The position numbers were made by a program, and so were the translations under genes. From Chlamydomonas reinhardtii (taxonomy: Eukaryota > Chlorophyta > Chlorophyceae > Chlamydomonadales > Chlamydomonadaceae): 64,000 bases of DNA. Position 1 is the stretch's first letter. Each line of letters begins with the position of its first letter. Below the pieces are notes generated by a model. It did not search any database, had not been told where the DNA came from, and saw only the letters and a list, made by a program, of their open reading frames with translations. This document shows positions 33,544 to 44,889 of this stretch, in pieces. The stretch spans positions 5,016,926 through 5,080,925 of the forward strand of contig NC_057004.1 in the NCBI RefSeq assembly GCF_000002595.2, written 5' to 3'.

Positions 33544-35221
33544 GCTGCGTGGCCACGTGAACGCTTGTCAGGACTTCTACGAGTTAACGCAAGGCTGGGC
33601 GACCCTTCAAAGGGTGGGGGTGTTTGTTGGAGCATATGCGCTGCTTATTATGTGGCTGTTGGTTTCATTGCGGTCCGCGGGGCTTGCTTACTGGCTAGCA
33701 GTAAAAACATGTGGGTTCATTGCTGAATTACCTGCTTAGCGTACGTCGAATGTGCATGCAAGTACTGATGATGCATAGTGGTGTAGGGAGGACGCTCCCG
33801 CACGCGGCCATACAATATTAGCCAACAATGCACGCGTGAGACAAACTCTTGAGACAAGGCATTCTTGATTTCTTGGGCTGCTGTCACAGGGCGTGTAGGC
33901 TACCGCGTCATGCTTTCGGGCTTGGCGTTTAGGGCCATCACGTCGCTGACTCCCTGCATCAACACCACATGCTATCCGGTATATCATGGGGGATCGCAGT
34001 TTCGAATGAATTGAAGTTGTGGCGGTGGCCAGGTGCGAGACGCGTCGTCCCATCCCCGGTTGCTGACCTGCACTTGTGATTGGACACGCGCGTGGTGAAC
34101 ATTAGTAGCAAGGCCTCAAGAAAAGTGCGTTCAATGTGTGCTGCGCATGTGCCCGCAGGCTTTTGTGTCAGACCACTGCAAAATCTCGGCGCCAAGTGTG
34201 ACGGGGGTGCGTGGCCGTGTTCGGTGCGATGGGACGGGGTAAGGGGCTGTGACGGGATATCAAACGACCGTCTGGTGATGAGCGAGTGCAGCCATGCCTG
34301 TAATCATCAGCCTCTGTGGCAACTGTTGATGATACAGGGCAGGGGCGGCACAGGGCTGTGCTTTTCTGTTTAGTGGTGAGGGCATGGCTCCGCATGTGAG
34401 GTGCAGCTGCAAGCGATGGAGCGTGCGTGGCAAGGGACACGATGATTTCCTTTTACTGTTTTACAAAACTGGAAGGCGAGCGAAGCAGGCTCAGGACTCT
34501 GTGCACATTGTAATTCAGTAATTGTCATGCGTGTACCAGCCGAGGCCGCCATGCAGCCTGTGCCCTGTGGAGACGTTGCAAAGCCCTCGTGAACCGTACA
34601 GCCTTGGTACATCACAGGCTCACGTGCCTCGTTCGAACTCGTTTGCATCTATGCTCTACCTTCTATGTGCTGATGCGCGCGCACGCACTGTGACCGCGCA
34701 ACAGTAAAACTCTCTTACCAAACCGTACGGACCGGCAATACCGCGGTCGTGTTCCACAGGCACGGATTCGGGGCAGACAGGGCCGCGCGAGCGTGCGACA
34801 ACAGACACAAACGCTGCGACCTTGTACGTGCCCCGTGTCTTCTACCAGCGCTGAGTGCGTCTAGCACTTCACCTCCATGCGACATCGGCAGCCCTTATCG
34901 GCAATATGCTCACACAGCACGCTCTAAGGCCTCTTCGCGACTCTCTGCAAGCCCTGAACACCTCCGCCCACAGCTCCTTGCCGCGTCATCCTTCGCTTGC
35001 CGTGCCGCTCATCCCTCTGCAACTTCCCGCCCTGGCTTTGCCTTGCCTCCTCATTCCTCCCTCTCTCTGTTACAATTAACAATACTTTTAAGTTCCCTCA
35101 ACAGTGCTACAAACCACATGCACACACAAACAGCCTCACCGCGCTCCACTCCACTCCTAATACCCCACCATCCAACACTCCGCACGACCACACCCTCCCC
35201 GAAAACACTCAACACGCCTGC
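33544..35221. other. Convergent 3' region between kinase and ABCF genes
   Basis: No coding exon. Plus-strand TGTAA motifs at 34299-34303 and 34508-34512 are candidate ends for the kinase transcript; a minus-strand motif at 35070-35074 serves the ABCF gene. Confidence 0.5.
35070..35074 (-). promoter_or_regulatory. TGTAA poly(A) motif of the ABCF gene
   Basis: Minus-strand TGTAA about 150 nt after the ABCF stop at 35222. Confidence 0.6.
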
Positions 35222-35404
35222 CTAATCCTCGTCCAGCTCCGCCGTGATCTCGCGGATGAGCTCGGCGCGGTAGTCCTCGAAGTCGCCGGCATACTGCCGG
35301 ATCTTGCCGTCTTCCACCACCAGCACCTGGCTGCGCTCCTCGTCCTCGCACAGCCGCGACAGCAGCTGCGCGTCGTGGCTGATCACGATCACGCCGCCTG
35401 CTCG

Positions 35405-35437
<33 letters not shown>

Positions 35438-38400
35438 AGGAGACAAGAACGGCACGGTCGGATGGGGTGAGGCGTGGACGGGCGCAGGGTGCGAGGAGCC
35501 GACGCCAGATCGGTTGGAATGACGGTGTTCGTGGCAGGCACTGCAGGCAAGAGCACTCGAGACCGCCGTGCTTACAGGCAGCGAGGCCACTCGCATGCAA
35601 GGCATGGCCCACTCACCCTCGAACTCGCTGATGGCGTCGCAAAGCGCGTCGATGGACTGCATGTCCAGATGGTTGGTGGGCTCGTCCAGCAGCAGGATGT
35701 GCGGGTTGGTGAGGCAGATGGAGGTGAACACCACACGCGCCTTCTGGCCACCTGGGGAGCAGGGCACACACGAGGTGGGGGAGAGGCGGGAGGGCAGCAG
35801 GGCGAGACGTGAGGCGCGTCAGCGACAGAGAGGGGCGGGTGGCGGTGCTCGCTGGGTGCTGGCAGGGGTGGCAGGACGTGTTGATGCCGGACAGGCGGGT
35901 TGCATGTTGCATTGTACGCGGCCCAGGGGTTGGGTTGGGTTGGATTGGCTTGGCTCAGAGAGAAAGGTTGTTCCGCATCGGCCTTGTGGGCCTCAGCGAA
36001 GTATGAGACTGAATTTTGTGTTTGCATCAGCGCCAGATCGCCCCAGTGAGGTGAGATGCATGCGAATGCGACCCGACAGACTGCGCAGCTCAGAGAGAAA
36101 GGTTTCTCCGCAACGGCTATTGCCTCAGCGAAGTATGAGACTGAGTTTGTGTTTGCATCACCACTGCTTTCCGTCTGGTATGCCGATTAGCCCACCACCA
36201 CGCTGCCTCCACCTTGTTCTCCGTCATGCACGACCCAAGACCCCGGACCAGCCCCGCACCGCCATGTCCCGCCACACAGGCCGGCCCGGCCCTTTGCACG
36301 CCGTCATCCCGTCGCACCCCAACAACAGGCTGCCCTCGCGGCCGCGCACTCACCCGACAGCTTGCAGATGGGCGTGAGGTGGTGCTGGCCGCTGAGGCCG
36401 AAGCGGCCCAGCATGGCGCGCATGCCCTCCGGCTTCAGGCCCGCCGTGGGGAAGCGGTTCATGAGGTACTCCACCGGGTTCTCGTCGAACGACAGCGCGT
36501 CCACAAAGTGCTGCGGGCAATGATTTCGAGGCGGCGCGGCGGCACAGCGGAGCGTCAGAGAGACAGTGGTGACGAGGTGGAGCAGTTGCCAGGGGCTGTC
36601 AGCTAATAGCGCCCGAGCCCTGTACAGGCCAGGCAGCTCAGGCAGCCCTCGCACCTGCGCGTATCTCCCGATGCGCAGCTTGTGGCTGCGGCGCGACTCG
36701 CCGGTGACGGGCACGATGTCGCCCGACAGCAGGTTCATCAGCGTCGTCTTGCCGGCGCCGTTGGGGCCTGCCGGGGGTGGCAGTGGGGGTGGCAGTGGTG
36801 GAGCGGTGGCGGGGGTAGCGGGGCGTTGGGCACAACATTAGGCACAGCATGTGGTTCCGAGAGCCATGATGCGGAAGTGACGAATGCAATGCCATCCAAG
36901 TTCGGAGGCAGGGCAGGCAGGGATGTTGCTGAAGCAGCTTGCAAGCGGGGTCCCGGTGCGGCCAAGCGCTCACCGACGATGGCGATGCGTGACCCCATGT
37001 CCACACCCAGGTTGACGTCCTTCAGGCCGAAGTCCTCCCTGCATGACAACAAGAGGTGAACAACACATTTCGGGGATTGGTTTGTGAGATACTGCGTACA
37101 AGACACAGGTTGCGGCAGAAGAAGTGAAGCCATGTGCATGAACGGTGCATGGAGACTGCAGGGGAGCTCAGGCTCTTGAGTTTTGTCCTCAGTGACGCGA
37201 TGTCTCAGCGAAGTATGAGGCTAAGAGCAATTAGTCATCCCCGCTCCCGGACTCGGTGCGATTGCAGTTGCGGGTTGCATGCGTGCATGCCCTATGTGTG
37301 TGCGGTTCAGGCCCTTGAGTTTTGTCCTCAGTGACGCAATGTCTCAGCGAAGTATGAGGCTAAGAGCGATTAGTCATCATCACGCACGCTTTTGCGGTCG
37401 AGTAAACCGCAGATGCCGAAAGCCCCCAACCCCACCCAACACGCCCAGGGCATTGTCTGTGTTCAGGCTCTTGAAGTTTGTCCTCAGTGACGCATTGTCT
37501 CAGCGAAGTATGAGGCTAAGAGCGAATGGTCATCATCACACAGCCCCGAGACGCGCTGCAGCGTCCAAATGCGGACCAAGCTATCGCCCGCCATTCCCCC
37601 ATACAGTGCTCAGGCTCTTGAGTTTTGTCCTCAGTGACGCAATGTCTCAGCGAAGTATGAGGCTAAGAGCGATTAGTCATCAGCGCACTTCAGGGCTCGC
37701 CCTCGCGACACCCGGTCTTAACACCATCTTGATCAAGCGGCCGCCGCCGGTGCCCGACCCAATCCCATCCAAGCGCACATCCCAGACCGGACCACCGTGC
37801 CCATGCCCATGCCCTAGCTCATGCCCATGCACGCACCGGCCGGGGTATTTGAAGTCCACATCGATGAGCTGCATCAGCGGCGGCGGCAGCTCGGTGGGCT
37901 CGGGGAAGTGGAACTCCACTGTATAGTCCGACCAGCGCTGCGGCGCCGCGGCGGCGGAGCTGGAGGCGCCGTCGTCATTGCCGCCGCCGCGCCGCTTGGC
38001 CTGCGGGCGTTGGGTGCGAGGGATAGAGAGTTTAGAGTCGGGTGTTGCAGGTCTCAGTCTGATGGCTACACGACGTGCGGGCCGTAATTTGTTGCGCAGG
38101 CAGGAGGTCACGGCACCGCCCGGCAGCGGAGCGCAAGCCAGACCAAACACCAAGGAGCAAGACGGCGCAACGCCGGGTCGCCACTCACGTTGGTCTTCGT
38201 CGCGTTGTTGGTCACCTTCTCCGCCTTGGCCTTTGCATCCTTGCCGCCGCCCGACTTGGCGGCCTTGAGCTGCTTCTCGTACTTTTCAAAAGCCTGCACC
38301 ACATGCCACATTGCAAATTAATACTCCGTCCCGGTACTCCGCCCGGTAATACGGACATACGAACGGTAAACAAACACAGACCTCAGACATGACTGCGACA

Positions 38401-41400
38401 TGTACGCCAGCGCAGCCCGCATTCTGGGGGGCCCCGTTATCGAGTTGAATCCGTTTCTAGTTATAGCAGTTACCTTGTTGACCTCGCGGCGCTTCTGCTC
38501 GTACATCTCCTCAAACTGCGCGAAGTTGCCGCGGTACTGGTGCAGCATGTTGTCGTGCAGGTGGATGATGTCGGTGGTGACCGAGTTGAGGAAGTCGCGG
38601 TCGTGCGACACCTGCATGCATGGCGGTGCGGGGTCAGGAGTAGGGAGGGGCGAGGAGCTCGCAACTGGACACCGCCACCAGTGCTACAACGCACAGCATC
38701 AACCCCAAGCTCCCCTGGCCGTGTGGTTGCACCGTCTCTAAACTCCCACCTCGACAGCGACAGCAGCCGCGTCACCCGCCCCCACGACCTAGCTGCCCAC
38801 GCCCACGCCCCGCCCCCACCCCATGGCCAACACTGTGCCCAAGGGCTTCCCCGCGCCCCTGCCCCCGCCACCCACCACGATGAGGGTCTTCTTCCAGCGC
38901 ATGAGGTACTCCTCCAGCCACAGCACGGCGCGCAGGTCCAGGTGGTTGGTGGGCTCGTCCAGCAGCAGCAGCGTGGGCTGGATGTACAGCGCACGGGCCA
39001 GCGAGATGCGCATGCGCCAGCCGCCACTGCGCGCGCGTGAGAAGAAGCAGGAAAGCGATGGCAGGTCAAGCCTCAACCATATAAGGAACGGAGCGAGCAG
39101 TGGGCAACTCCGCATCACCGTCGATCCTATGTCCTGGCATTTGGATGCCAGTCCCGCACATGCCGTCCCCTTGCTCTCCATGCCGCCTCTGCCCCTGCCC
39201 CTGCCCCTGCCCCTGCCCCTGCCCCTGCCCCTGCCCCTGCCCCTGCCCTGCCGCTTCCCCCGCCCCCGCCCCCGCCCCCACATCCGCACCTGAACGACTG
39301 CGTGGAGCGCCGCTGCATGCCCTCCGTGAAGCCCAGGCCGTGCAGGATCTTGCTGGCGCGGCTCTCCGCGCTGGAGGCGCCGATCTGCGCCATGCGCTCG
39401 TACACCTCGTTCAGGCGGTCCTGCGCCGTGTCGTGGCAGAAGCCCGCCGGCTGCTTGGCCTCGTCCTGCAGCGCCTCCATGAGGTCCTTCTCCTCGGCGC
39501 GCAGCCCCATCAACTCCACGTCCGCCTCCACCACCGCCTGCAGCGCCGTCCTGTGTGCGTGCGCGTGCGTGCGTGCGTGCGTGGTTGAGGGGGGATGGCG
39601 ACGCGTGTGTGGCTAGACAGCACAAGGCAGGGAAGCATGCAAGACTGTGTATGTGTGCGTTTGTGTGCGCGCGTGTGTGTGGGGCTGGGTAGGGATGGAC
39701 CAGGAAGCAAGGGTAGAGGAAAGCTGCCGCGCGTGCTTGGTTGTAACATGCATGGCGGGGAATGCAAGAGCGTGTCTCCCCATCTCAGTCACCAGCTTTG
39801 CCCGGCTAAGGATAGGGCGGCCAGCGTGCCAGATGAGTGGAATGCTGCTATAGCAAGGAATCACTGGTCCTTGGATGCTCCCGGTGACATGAACGCCGGG
39901 GGACTACGAGGCCTTGCATACAGCTTTGTATTGCGAGGTGGGCGTGTCTCCCCATCTCAGTCACCAGCGTTGCCCGGCTAAGGATAGGGCGGCCAGCGTG
40001 CCAGATGAGTGGAATGCTGCTATAGCAAGGAATCACTGGTCCTTGGGATGCTCCCGGTGACGTGAACGCCGGGGGACTACGAGGCCTTGCATACAGCTTT
40101 GTATTGCGAGGTGGGCGTGTCTCCCCATCTCAGTCACCAGCGTTGCCCGGCTAAGGATAGGGCGGCCAGCGTGCCAGATGAGTGGAATGCTGCTATAGCA
40201 AGGAATCACTGGTCCTTGGATGCTCCCGGTGACGTGAACGCCGGGGGACTACGAGGCCTTGCATACAGCTTTGTATTGCGAGGTGGGCGTGTCTCCCCAT
40301 CTCAGTCACCAGCGTTGCCCGGCTAAGGATAGGGCGGCCAGCGTGCCAGATGAGTGGAATGCTGCTATAGCAAGGAATCACTGGTCCTTGGATGCTCCCG
40401 GTGACATGAACGCCGGGGGACTACGAGGCCTTGCTTCAGCATCACGCGTCCCCCACCCAAACCACCACACCATGCTGTGCGGCGCGCAAACCCCCTGCTT
40501 TCACCTGACCCCGCGAACCGCGACGCAGCCCGCCCTGCAGGCAAGCGCCCCCATTCCGCCCACACCGTGACCCCCTCCCTTCCCCTTTTGCCCCCCCCCC
40601 CTTCCACGCTCCTTCCTTCGCGCAACCCACCTCTCGTCTCCCACAATCTCCTGCTCCACCAGCAGCACGTCGATGCCCTGCGGCACCGGGATCTGCCGCT
40701 TGGCCATCAGCCGCAGCAGCGTGGACTTGCCGCGGCCGTTGGGGCCCACCAGGCCGTAGCGCCGGCCCGCCGCAATGGTCACCGACGTGTTCTCCAGCAG
40801 CAGCTTACCCTTGGCGCGCACCGTCAGATTTTGGACCTGTGCGCAGCGCGTGTGCGGCAACAGCACATGCCCGGCAGGTTCAATGCGCATGGCGCGACCA
40901 AAGCTTGCCGCGCCAACACCGCGACATACGCTTCGGCACATGTGTGCACCGGCCGCGCACCATCAGTGCAACACAGGCCCTGGCGCTCAGCCCGCCGGCT
41001 GCGGCATGGCTGTGCCCACGACACTGCAAACACGCCGCTGCACCCATGCACGCACGCACCTTGACGTCAGTGGCGGTGGCTGACACCTCCTCGCCCATGC
41101 CCTCGTACGACACGTCGAACACGTTCTCGTCCTCGCGCAGGGCGTCCTCCTTGGCGCGCACCGCCGCCTCTAGCGCCTTGCGCTCCTGTGTACGGTGCGA
41201 GTCGTGTGTGGTCAAGTCGTGTGTGAGCATGAGAAGGCGGCGTATGAGCGCACGGTGCGGGCGGTGGGGGTGGCGGAGTCGTGGAGAGGCTGGTGGCAGG
41301 TGCAAGCGCCGCGGCAAGTCAGTTGGCGCAGTGCCGCCCTCCGCAGTGCCACCCTCTCGTGTGTGGCCCGCTCGCTTGCTTCCGAGCGTGGCCGCGCCAC

Positions 41401-42407
41401 ATCCTTACTGGGCTCCCCGGCGCTAAGCCCTCTCCACCCCCGCCTTCCGCTTCCTCCTGCCCCTCGCCCCCGGCCACCAGCCACCCAGCCCCACAGGTCC
41501 CGCACCTTATCCGCGATCTTCTTGTTCTCGCGGCTGCTTCCCGCCATGATGGGCGCACGGGTGGCCTCCTCGTCCACGCGGCCGCGCTCCTCAAACTCCT
41601 CCTCCTCCTCGCTGGAGGGCAGGTCAATGCCGGCAAGGTAGTCATTGCCAGCGGCCGCGGCAGGCGCCTTGGCAGGGCCACGAGCGGGCGGGCCGCGCGC
41701 GGGCGGCGGCGCGCGAGAGCTCGAGGGCTTGTCACTCTCCTTCTCCTTCTTGTCTTTCTTGTCCTTCTTCTCCTTGTCTCCTGACTTCTCTGTAGCGATT
41801 ATGAGCAACCCAGAAGGAATGCCGTCAGAATCATGGCCGTGGCATGCTTGGGGCGAGGGCGCTTAAACCGAGGCGCCTGGAGCTCGCACCCAGCGTAAGA
41901 GCTGCCACTTGCCAGCCCCCGATTGGCTCACCGGACTTGTCCTTCTTGTCGCTCTTGTCCTTGTCAGACTTCTCCTTCTTGGGCTTGTCCTGCATTCGTG
42001 CGCAGCGTAGGGGGGATGTGGGGTTGGGGCAAGCCACGGTCAGGGCCTACTCGACTGCGCATATCACCCAAGGACCGGACCCCAGTCCCCCAGAACATAT
42101 CGCACCGGCTCCAAACATGTAACATAGATAAAACCCGCACATAGCCCCACGTTCAGGAAAGCCGTTCGGGCGGGCCTGGCCAGATGATTGTGACCGTTCC
42201 CGAGCGCTAACAATACCGAAGATTCCCAAGATCTTGAGGCGCAGACCCTAAGCAAAACTTGAGTGTATCCTTGACGCGAGGCGCCCCTGGCTTGCGGGCC
42301 ACTTCCGCCAGGCCGCCGCTCACCTCCTTGTCCTTCTTCTCCTTCTTCTCCTTGTCCCCCTTCTCTTCCTTGCTCTTCTTCTCCTTCTTCTCCTCGTCAC
42401 GGGCCAT
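35222..42407 (-). CDS. ABCF-type (GCN20/ABCF4-like) soluble ABC ATPase
   Basis: Fifteen exons add to exactly 741 codons: 42324-42407, 41932-41989, 41506-41789, 41060-41185, 40631-40836, 39290-39550, 38876-39026, 38474-38611, 38189-38293, 37837-38000, 36974-37038, 36655-36767, 36354-36510, 35617-35751 and 35222-35397. After a Lys/Asp/Glu-rich tail, the protein tracks plant ABCF4 closely: [12 protein letters not shown], Walker [10 protein letters not shown] (about 215), [54 protein letters not shown], second Walker [10 protein letters not shown] (548), [30 protein letters not shown] and ISHD. There are no membrane segments. Such proteins act on ribosomes (GCN1/GCN2 signalling or E-site factors). 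Three introns carry snoRNA-like units, and the start ATG lies in a short Lys-rich first exon. Confidence 0.93.
35404..35435. repeat. (CA)n microsatellite
   Basis: CA run on the plus strand, a GT run just before the last ABCF acceptor in sense orientation. Confidence 0.9.
35951..36035 (-). ncRNA. Candidate C/D-box snoRNA, ABCF intron copy E
   Basis: It lies in the intron between the last-but-two exons (35752-36353), host strand. Order on the minus strand: closing stem TGGC/GCCA, box C-like TGATGCA, guide GTCTCATACTTCG, D' CTGA, C'-like CGATGCG, guide AACCTTTCTCT, D CTGA. Box C has one change from RTGATGA. Confidence 0.6.
36085..36167 (-). ncRNA. Candidate C/D-box snoRNA, ABCF intron copy F
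   Basis: Paralogue of the unit at 35951-36035 in the same intron. Its closing stem differs (GCAG/CTGC) while boxes and guides are kept: TGATGCA, guide CTCATACTTCG, CTGA, guide AACCTTTCTCT, CTGA. Compensatory stem sequence with conserved guides argues for RNA-level selection. Confidence 0.62.
37164..37246 (-). ncRNA. Candidate C/D-box snoRNA, ABCF intron copy A
   Basis: First of four units in intron 37039-37836 by coordinate, host strand. Stem GAGC/GCTC, box C-like GGATGA (weaker than its sisters), guide CCTCATACTTCG, D' CTGA, then CACTGAGGA, guide AAAACTCAAGAGC, D CTGA. Confidence 0.6.
37300..37387 (-). ncRNA. Candidate C/D-box snoRNA, ABCF intron copy B
   Basis: Stem GTGCG/CGCAC, box C TGATGATGA, guide CCTCATACTTCG, D' CTGA, guide ending CTCAAGGGC, D CTGA. 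The core is about 95% identical to the neighbouring copies while the flanks differ. Confidence 0.68.
37458..37542 (-). ncRNA. Candidate C/D-box snoRNA, ABCF intron copy C
   Basis: Stem TGTGT/ACACA, box C TGATGATGA, guide CCTCATACTTCG, D' CTGA, guide ending TTCAAGAGC, D CTGA. A change of stem sequence with pairing retained sets it apart from the other copies. Confidence 0.68.
37606..37688 (-). ncRNA. Candidate C/D-box snoRNA, ABCF intron copy D
   Basis: Stem GTGC/GCAC, box C GCTGATGA, guide CCTCATACTTCG, D' CTGA, guide ending CTCAAGAGC, D CTGA. It is nearest the upstream exon of the intron and has the most canonical boxes. Confidence 0.7.
39188..39250. repeat. 6-bp tandem repeat (CCCTGC)n
   Basis: About ten hexamer units in an ABCF intron (39027-39289), on the plus strand. 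Confidence 0.9.
39770..39917 (-). ncRNA. Candidate H/ACA-like snoRNA, tandem copy 1
   Basis: It lies in ABCF intron 39551-40630, host strand. Hairpin closed by GCAAGG/CCTTGC with inner CCCGG/CCGGG stem, H box ATAGCA (ANANNA), second hairpin with CATCT/AGATG, ACA three bases from the end. Confidence 0.5.
39942..40090 (-). ncRNA. Candidate H/ACA-like snoRNA, tandem copy 2
   Basis: Nearly identical to the copy at 39770-39917, one base longer. All boxes and stems are kept. Confidence 0.5.
40115..40262 (-). ncRNA. Candidate H/ACA-like snoRNA, tandem copy 3
   Basis: Same structure. The interval to its neighbours is 172-173 bp, including a spacer of about 24 bp. Confidence 0.5.
40287..40434 (-). 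ncRNA. Candidate H/ACA-like snoRNA, tandem copy 4
   Basis: Same structure, H box ATAGCA at 40363-40368 (minus strand) and ACA at 40290-40292. It is the 5'-most copy in host orientation. The repeat unit breaks off right after its 5' stem. Confidence 0.52.
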
Positions 42408-43345
42408 TGTGCTTCAGCTGGGGGCTAACCAACTCAGAGCACGCCGCTGAACAGCGCTTCAAATTCGGGGCTCCTTCTCTAGATTGCGCTCTAATTTATA
42501 ACTAATGAGTATGTATGATGGGCGCGCAGCCCTTGCAACGCCAACGGCAGATCAGTCGCTTCAGGAATTCAGTCGGCTGAATGAAGGCTGCAAATGGCTT
42601 TGCCTCGGGCTTTGTGCAACTATATGCACCAGCCGTCTGGCGTTTCATTATGCAGGCATGGAGGGTGCCTGCGACGGGAATAGGTCGGGATCGAGTTTGG
42701 CACGCCCATCCCGGCCGTGGAACCTTTCCCTGGACCCCGGCCCTCCCAGGGTCGGGGAGCGAAATGCAATCACAGAATTTCAAGCGCCCTCGAGACTGAA
42801 CTTCAGACTGGTTGAGTTTGCAGCTCCACCTCGGTGGTGGTCTCAAGTCGGGGGATCGAAGTTGATCCCGGGGAGCACTCAACCGCATCGACGACCTTCT
42901 CTAGTGCAGGTACGACGAAACGCTCATCCGTCTTCACAAGTTAGAACCGTTGCACGCCTGCGTCTTCGTTCCATAGGGGAAGCCCCTCCCCTGCTGCATC
43001 ACGGCCTCTGCGCCCTCGGGCGCCCTGCCCTGCGGCCTGCGTCAGCGCCTCCTTGCGCAAAAAAAATTCATGCCTGACCCATCCAAATACGGTAGTTACC
43101 CCAATTGCAGGCTGTTGCTGGCATCTTCCAACCACCGCAGGCCCCCACTGACTCAGTCGGCCTCGCATCATGCCGCACGCCCGCGCCCACAGCCCCACTC
43201 CCTCTCCACGCGCTGTCCCACTCCCAAGTCCCATCTACCTCCACCGCCATGCACCCACCTGCAAACAAACTTGCACCCACATTTACTGATTTACACACCA
43301 GCACGCACACACAATCGTGCCCATCAACTGCCGCCCTCCAACCCT
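42408..43345. other. Intergenic between ABCF start and PWP1 end
   Basis: Promoter side of the ABCF gene and 3' UTR of PWP1. No coding exon or clear repeat seen. Confidence 0.5.
43291..43295 (-). promoter_or_regulatory. TGTAA poly(A) motif of PWP1
   Basis: Minus-strand TGTAA about 50 nt past the PWP1 stop at 43346. Confidence 0.55.
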
Positions 43346-44849
43346 CTAGTCGTCATCCGCCGCGGCCGGCGGCCCCGTCGGCAACGTGGCTGCGAAGGCT
43401 GGGAACTTAGCTGCCACCGCCGAGTGCGCGCGCACGTCCCACACCACCACCTCGCCGCCCGCGCCGCCCGCCGCCAGCAGGTGCGGCGCGTCACCGCAGA
43501 AGGACGCCGAGAACACCGCCCCCGTGTTGAGGTCCTGGGCGCACACCATCTGCGGCGTGTTGTTGCTCACGTCCCACAGCTTGACCTGCAGAGCGTGAAC
43601 GGTCAATGGTTTGACTCTTGAGCCTCGGCGAGATAAGCATGATTGCCCGAGGCCTAGCGGCTACGTCGCCATCACCGACACGGCGACGACCCGGGTACAC
43701 CTGCTCGCAAGGGGTTCCGCAAGCCCACGCAGCCTCGTCCCAGCCCGCCACCACGTCCCTTCCTGACCCCCTGCACCGCTTCTGACCTCCCTTCCCCTCC
43801 CCCCGCCCATCACACACGCACGCATGCCCTCATCCGCCGCCCGCCCCGCCCCGCCCCGCCCCGCCCCGCCCACCTTCTTGTCCGTGGAGCCAGTGGCCAG
43901 CAGCCCGCGCACCGCCGGGCAGAAGCTGAGCGTGCAGGTGGGCTTGTCGTGCGCCGACAGCCGGAACAGCGCGGCGCTGCCTGTGGGGCCCACGAGCGGA
44001 GCACGCCGCACCAAGACGTCAACAGCGAGCTTCTCGTTTCTCAAGCATGCATATGTGTCGAGGCCGGGCAGCAGCATTGCAGGGTACGCGGCCCTCCATC
44101 CGGCCCCCGCACGGCTCTCCGCGCGCCGTGCATCCTCGCAGCCTCCGGCCCAAACATCTGCCCATCGTCCATCTTAATTGTGCACCCACGCTGTGCACCC
44201 CAAGCCGCTGGCCTCCTCCTCCCTCCCCACCCGCCGCCGGGCTCACCCTTGCCCTTGCGCGCGTCGTACTGCGCCACCACCCCGTCCTCGCACGACACCA
44301 GGAAGCAGGTGGGGTCGTGCGGGTTCCAGCACAGCGCCTCCACGTCCGCAGTCACCTTCCAGCGGGCCGGGTCGCCCTGCGGCGTCCGCGCGTCCGCCTG
44401 CGGGGGGAGCGGTGGCATGGCACAATGGGTAAGGGGCTGGGTTGCGGAGGGGTTTGCGAAAAGTGCGCGGGGGTGAGAGAGGTGCAGCTGAGCGCTCGAC
44501 AGGGCCGGGTTGTGTACTTAGCAGCCGGCAAAAGCCCGAACGCCCAACGTTGATACAAGCGATGGCGCTCCTCTGGTGCCCGTTGTCCCCACAAGTAATG
44601 TGAAGCGTTTTACCGAGCCCGTGCTGCTAGCCCCTGGCAACCCGCAAAGCGCCCCACCCAGCCACTCGCCACCCACCAGGCACACGGAGCGGTCGAAGGA
44701 GCCTGTGAGCAGCACCGGCGACTCGGCCGGGTTCCACGCCACAGCCTGCACCTTGTCCGTGTGGCATTTGAGCGTGTGCTCGCACGCGCCCTTCACCAGG
44801 TCCCAGATCTGTGTGTATGCGTGTGTCAGGAACGCACAAGGTTGTTTAC

Positions 44850-44889
<40 letters not shown>

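Noticed and set aside
39770-40434. CRISPR-like array
   Set aside because: The repeated unit is nearly the whole 172-bp period. There are no short repeats with unique spacers, and the DNA is eukaryotic and intronic.
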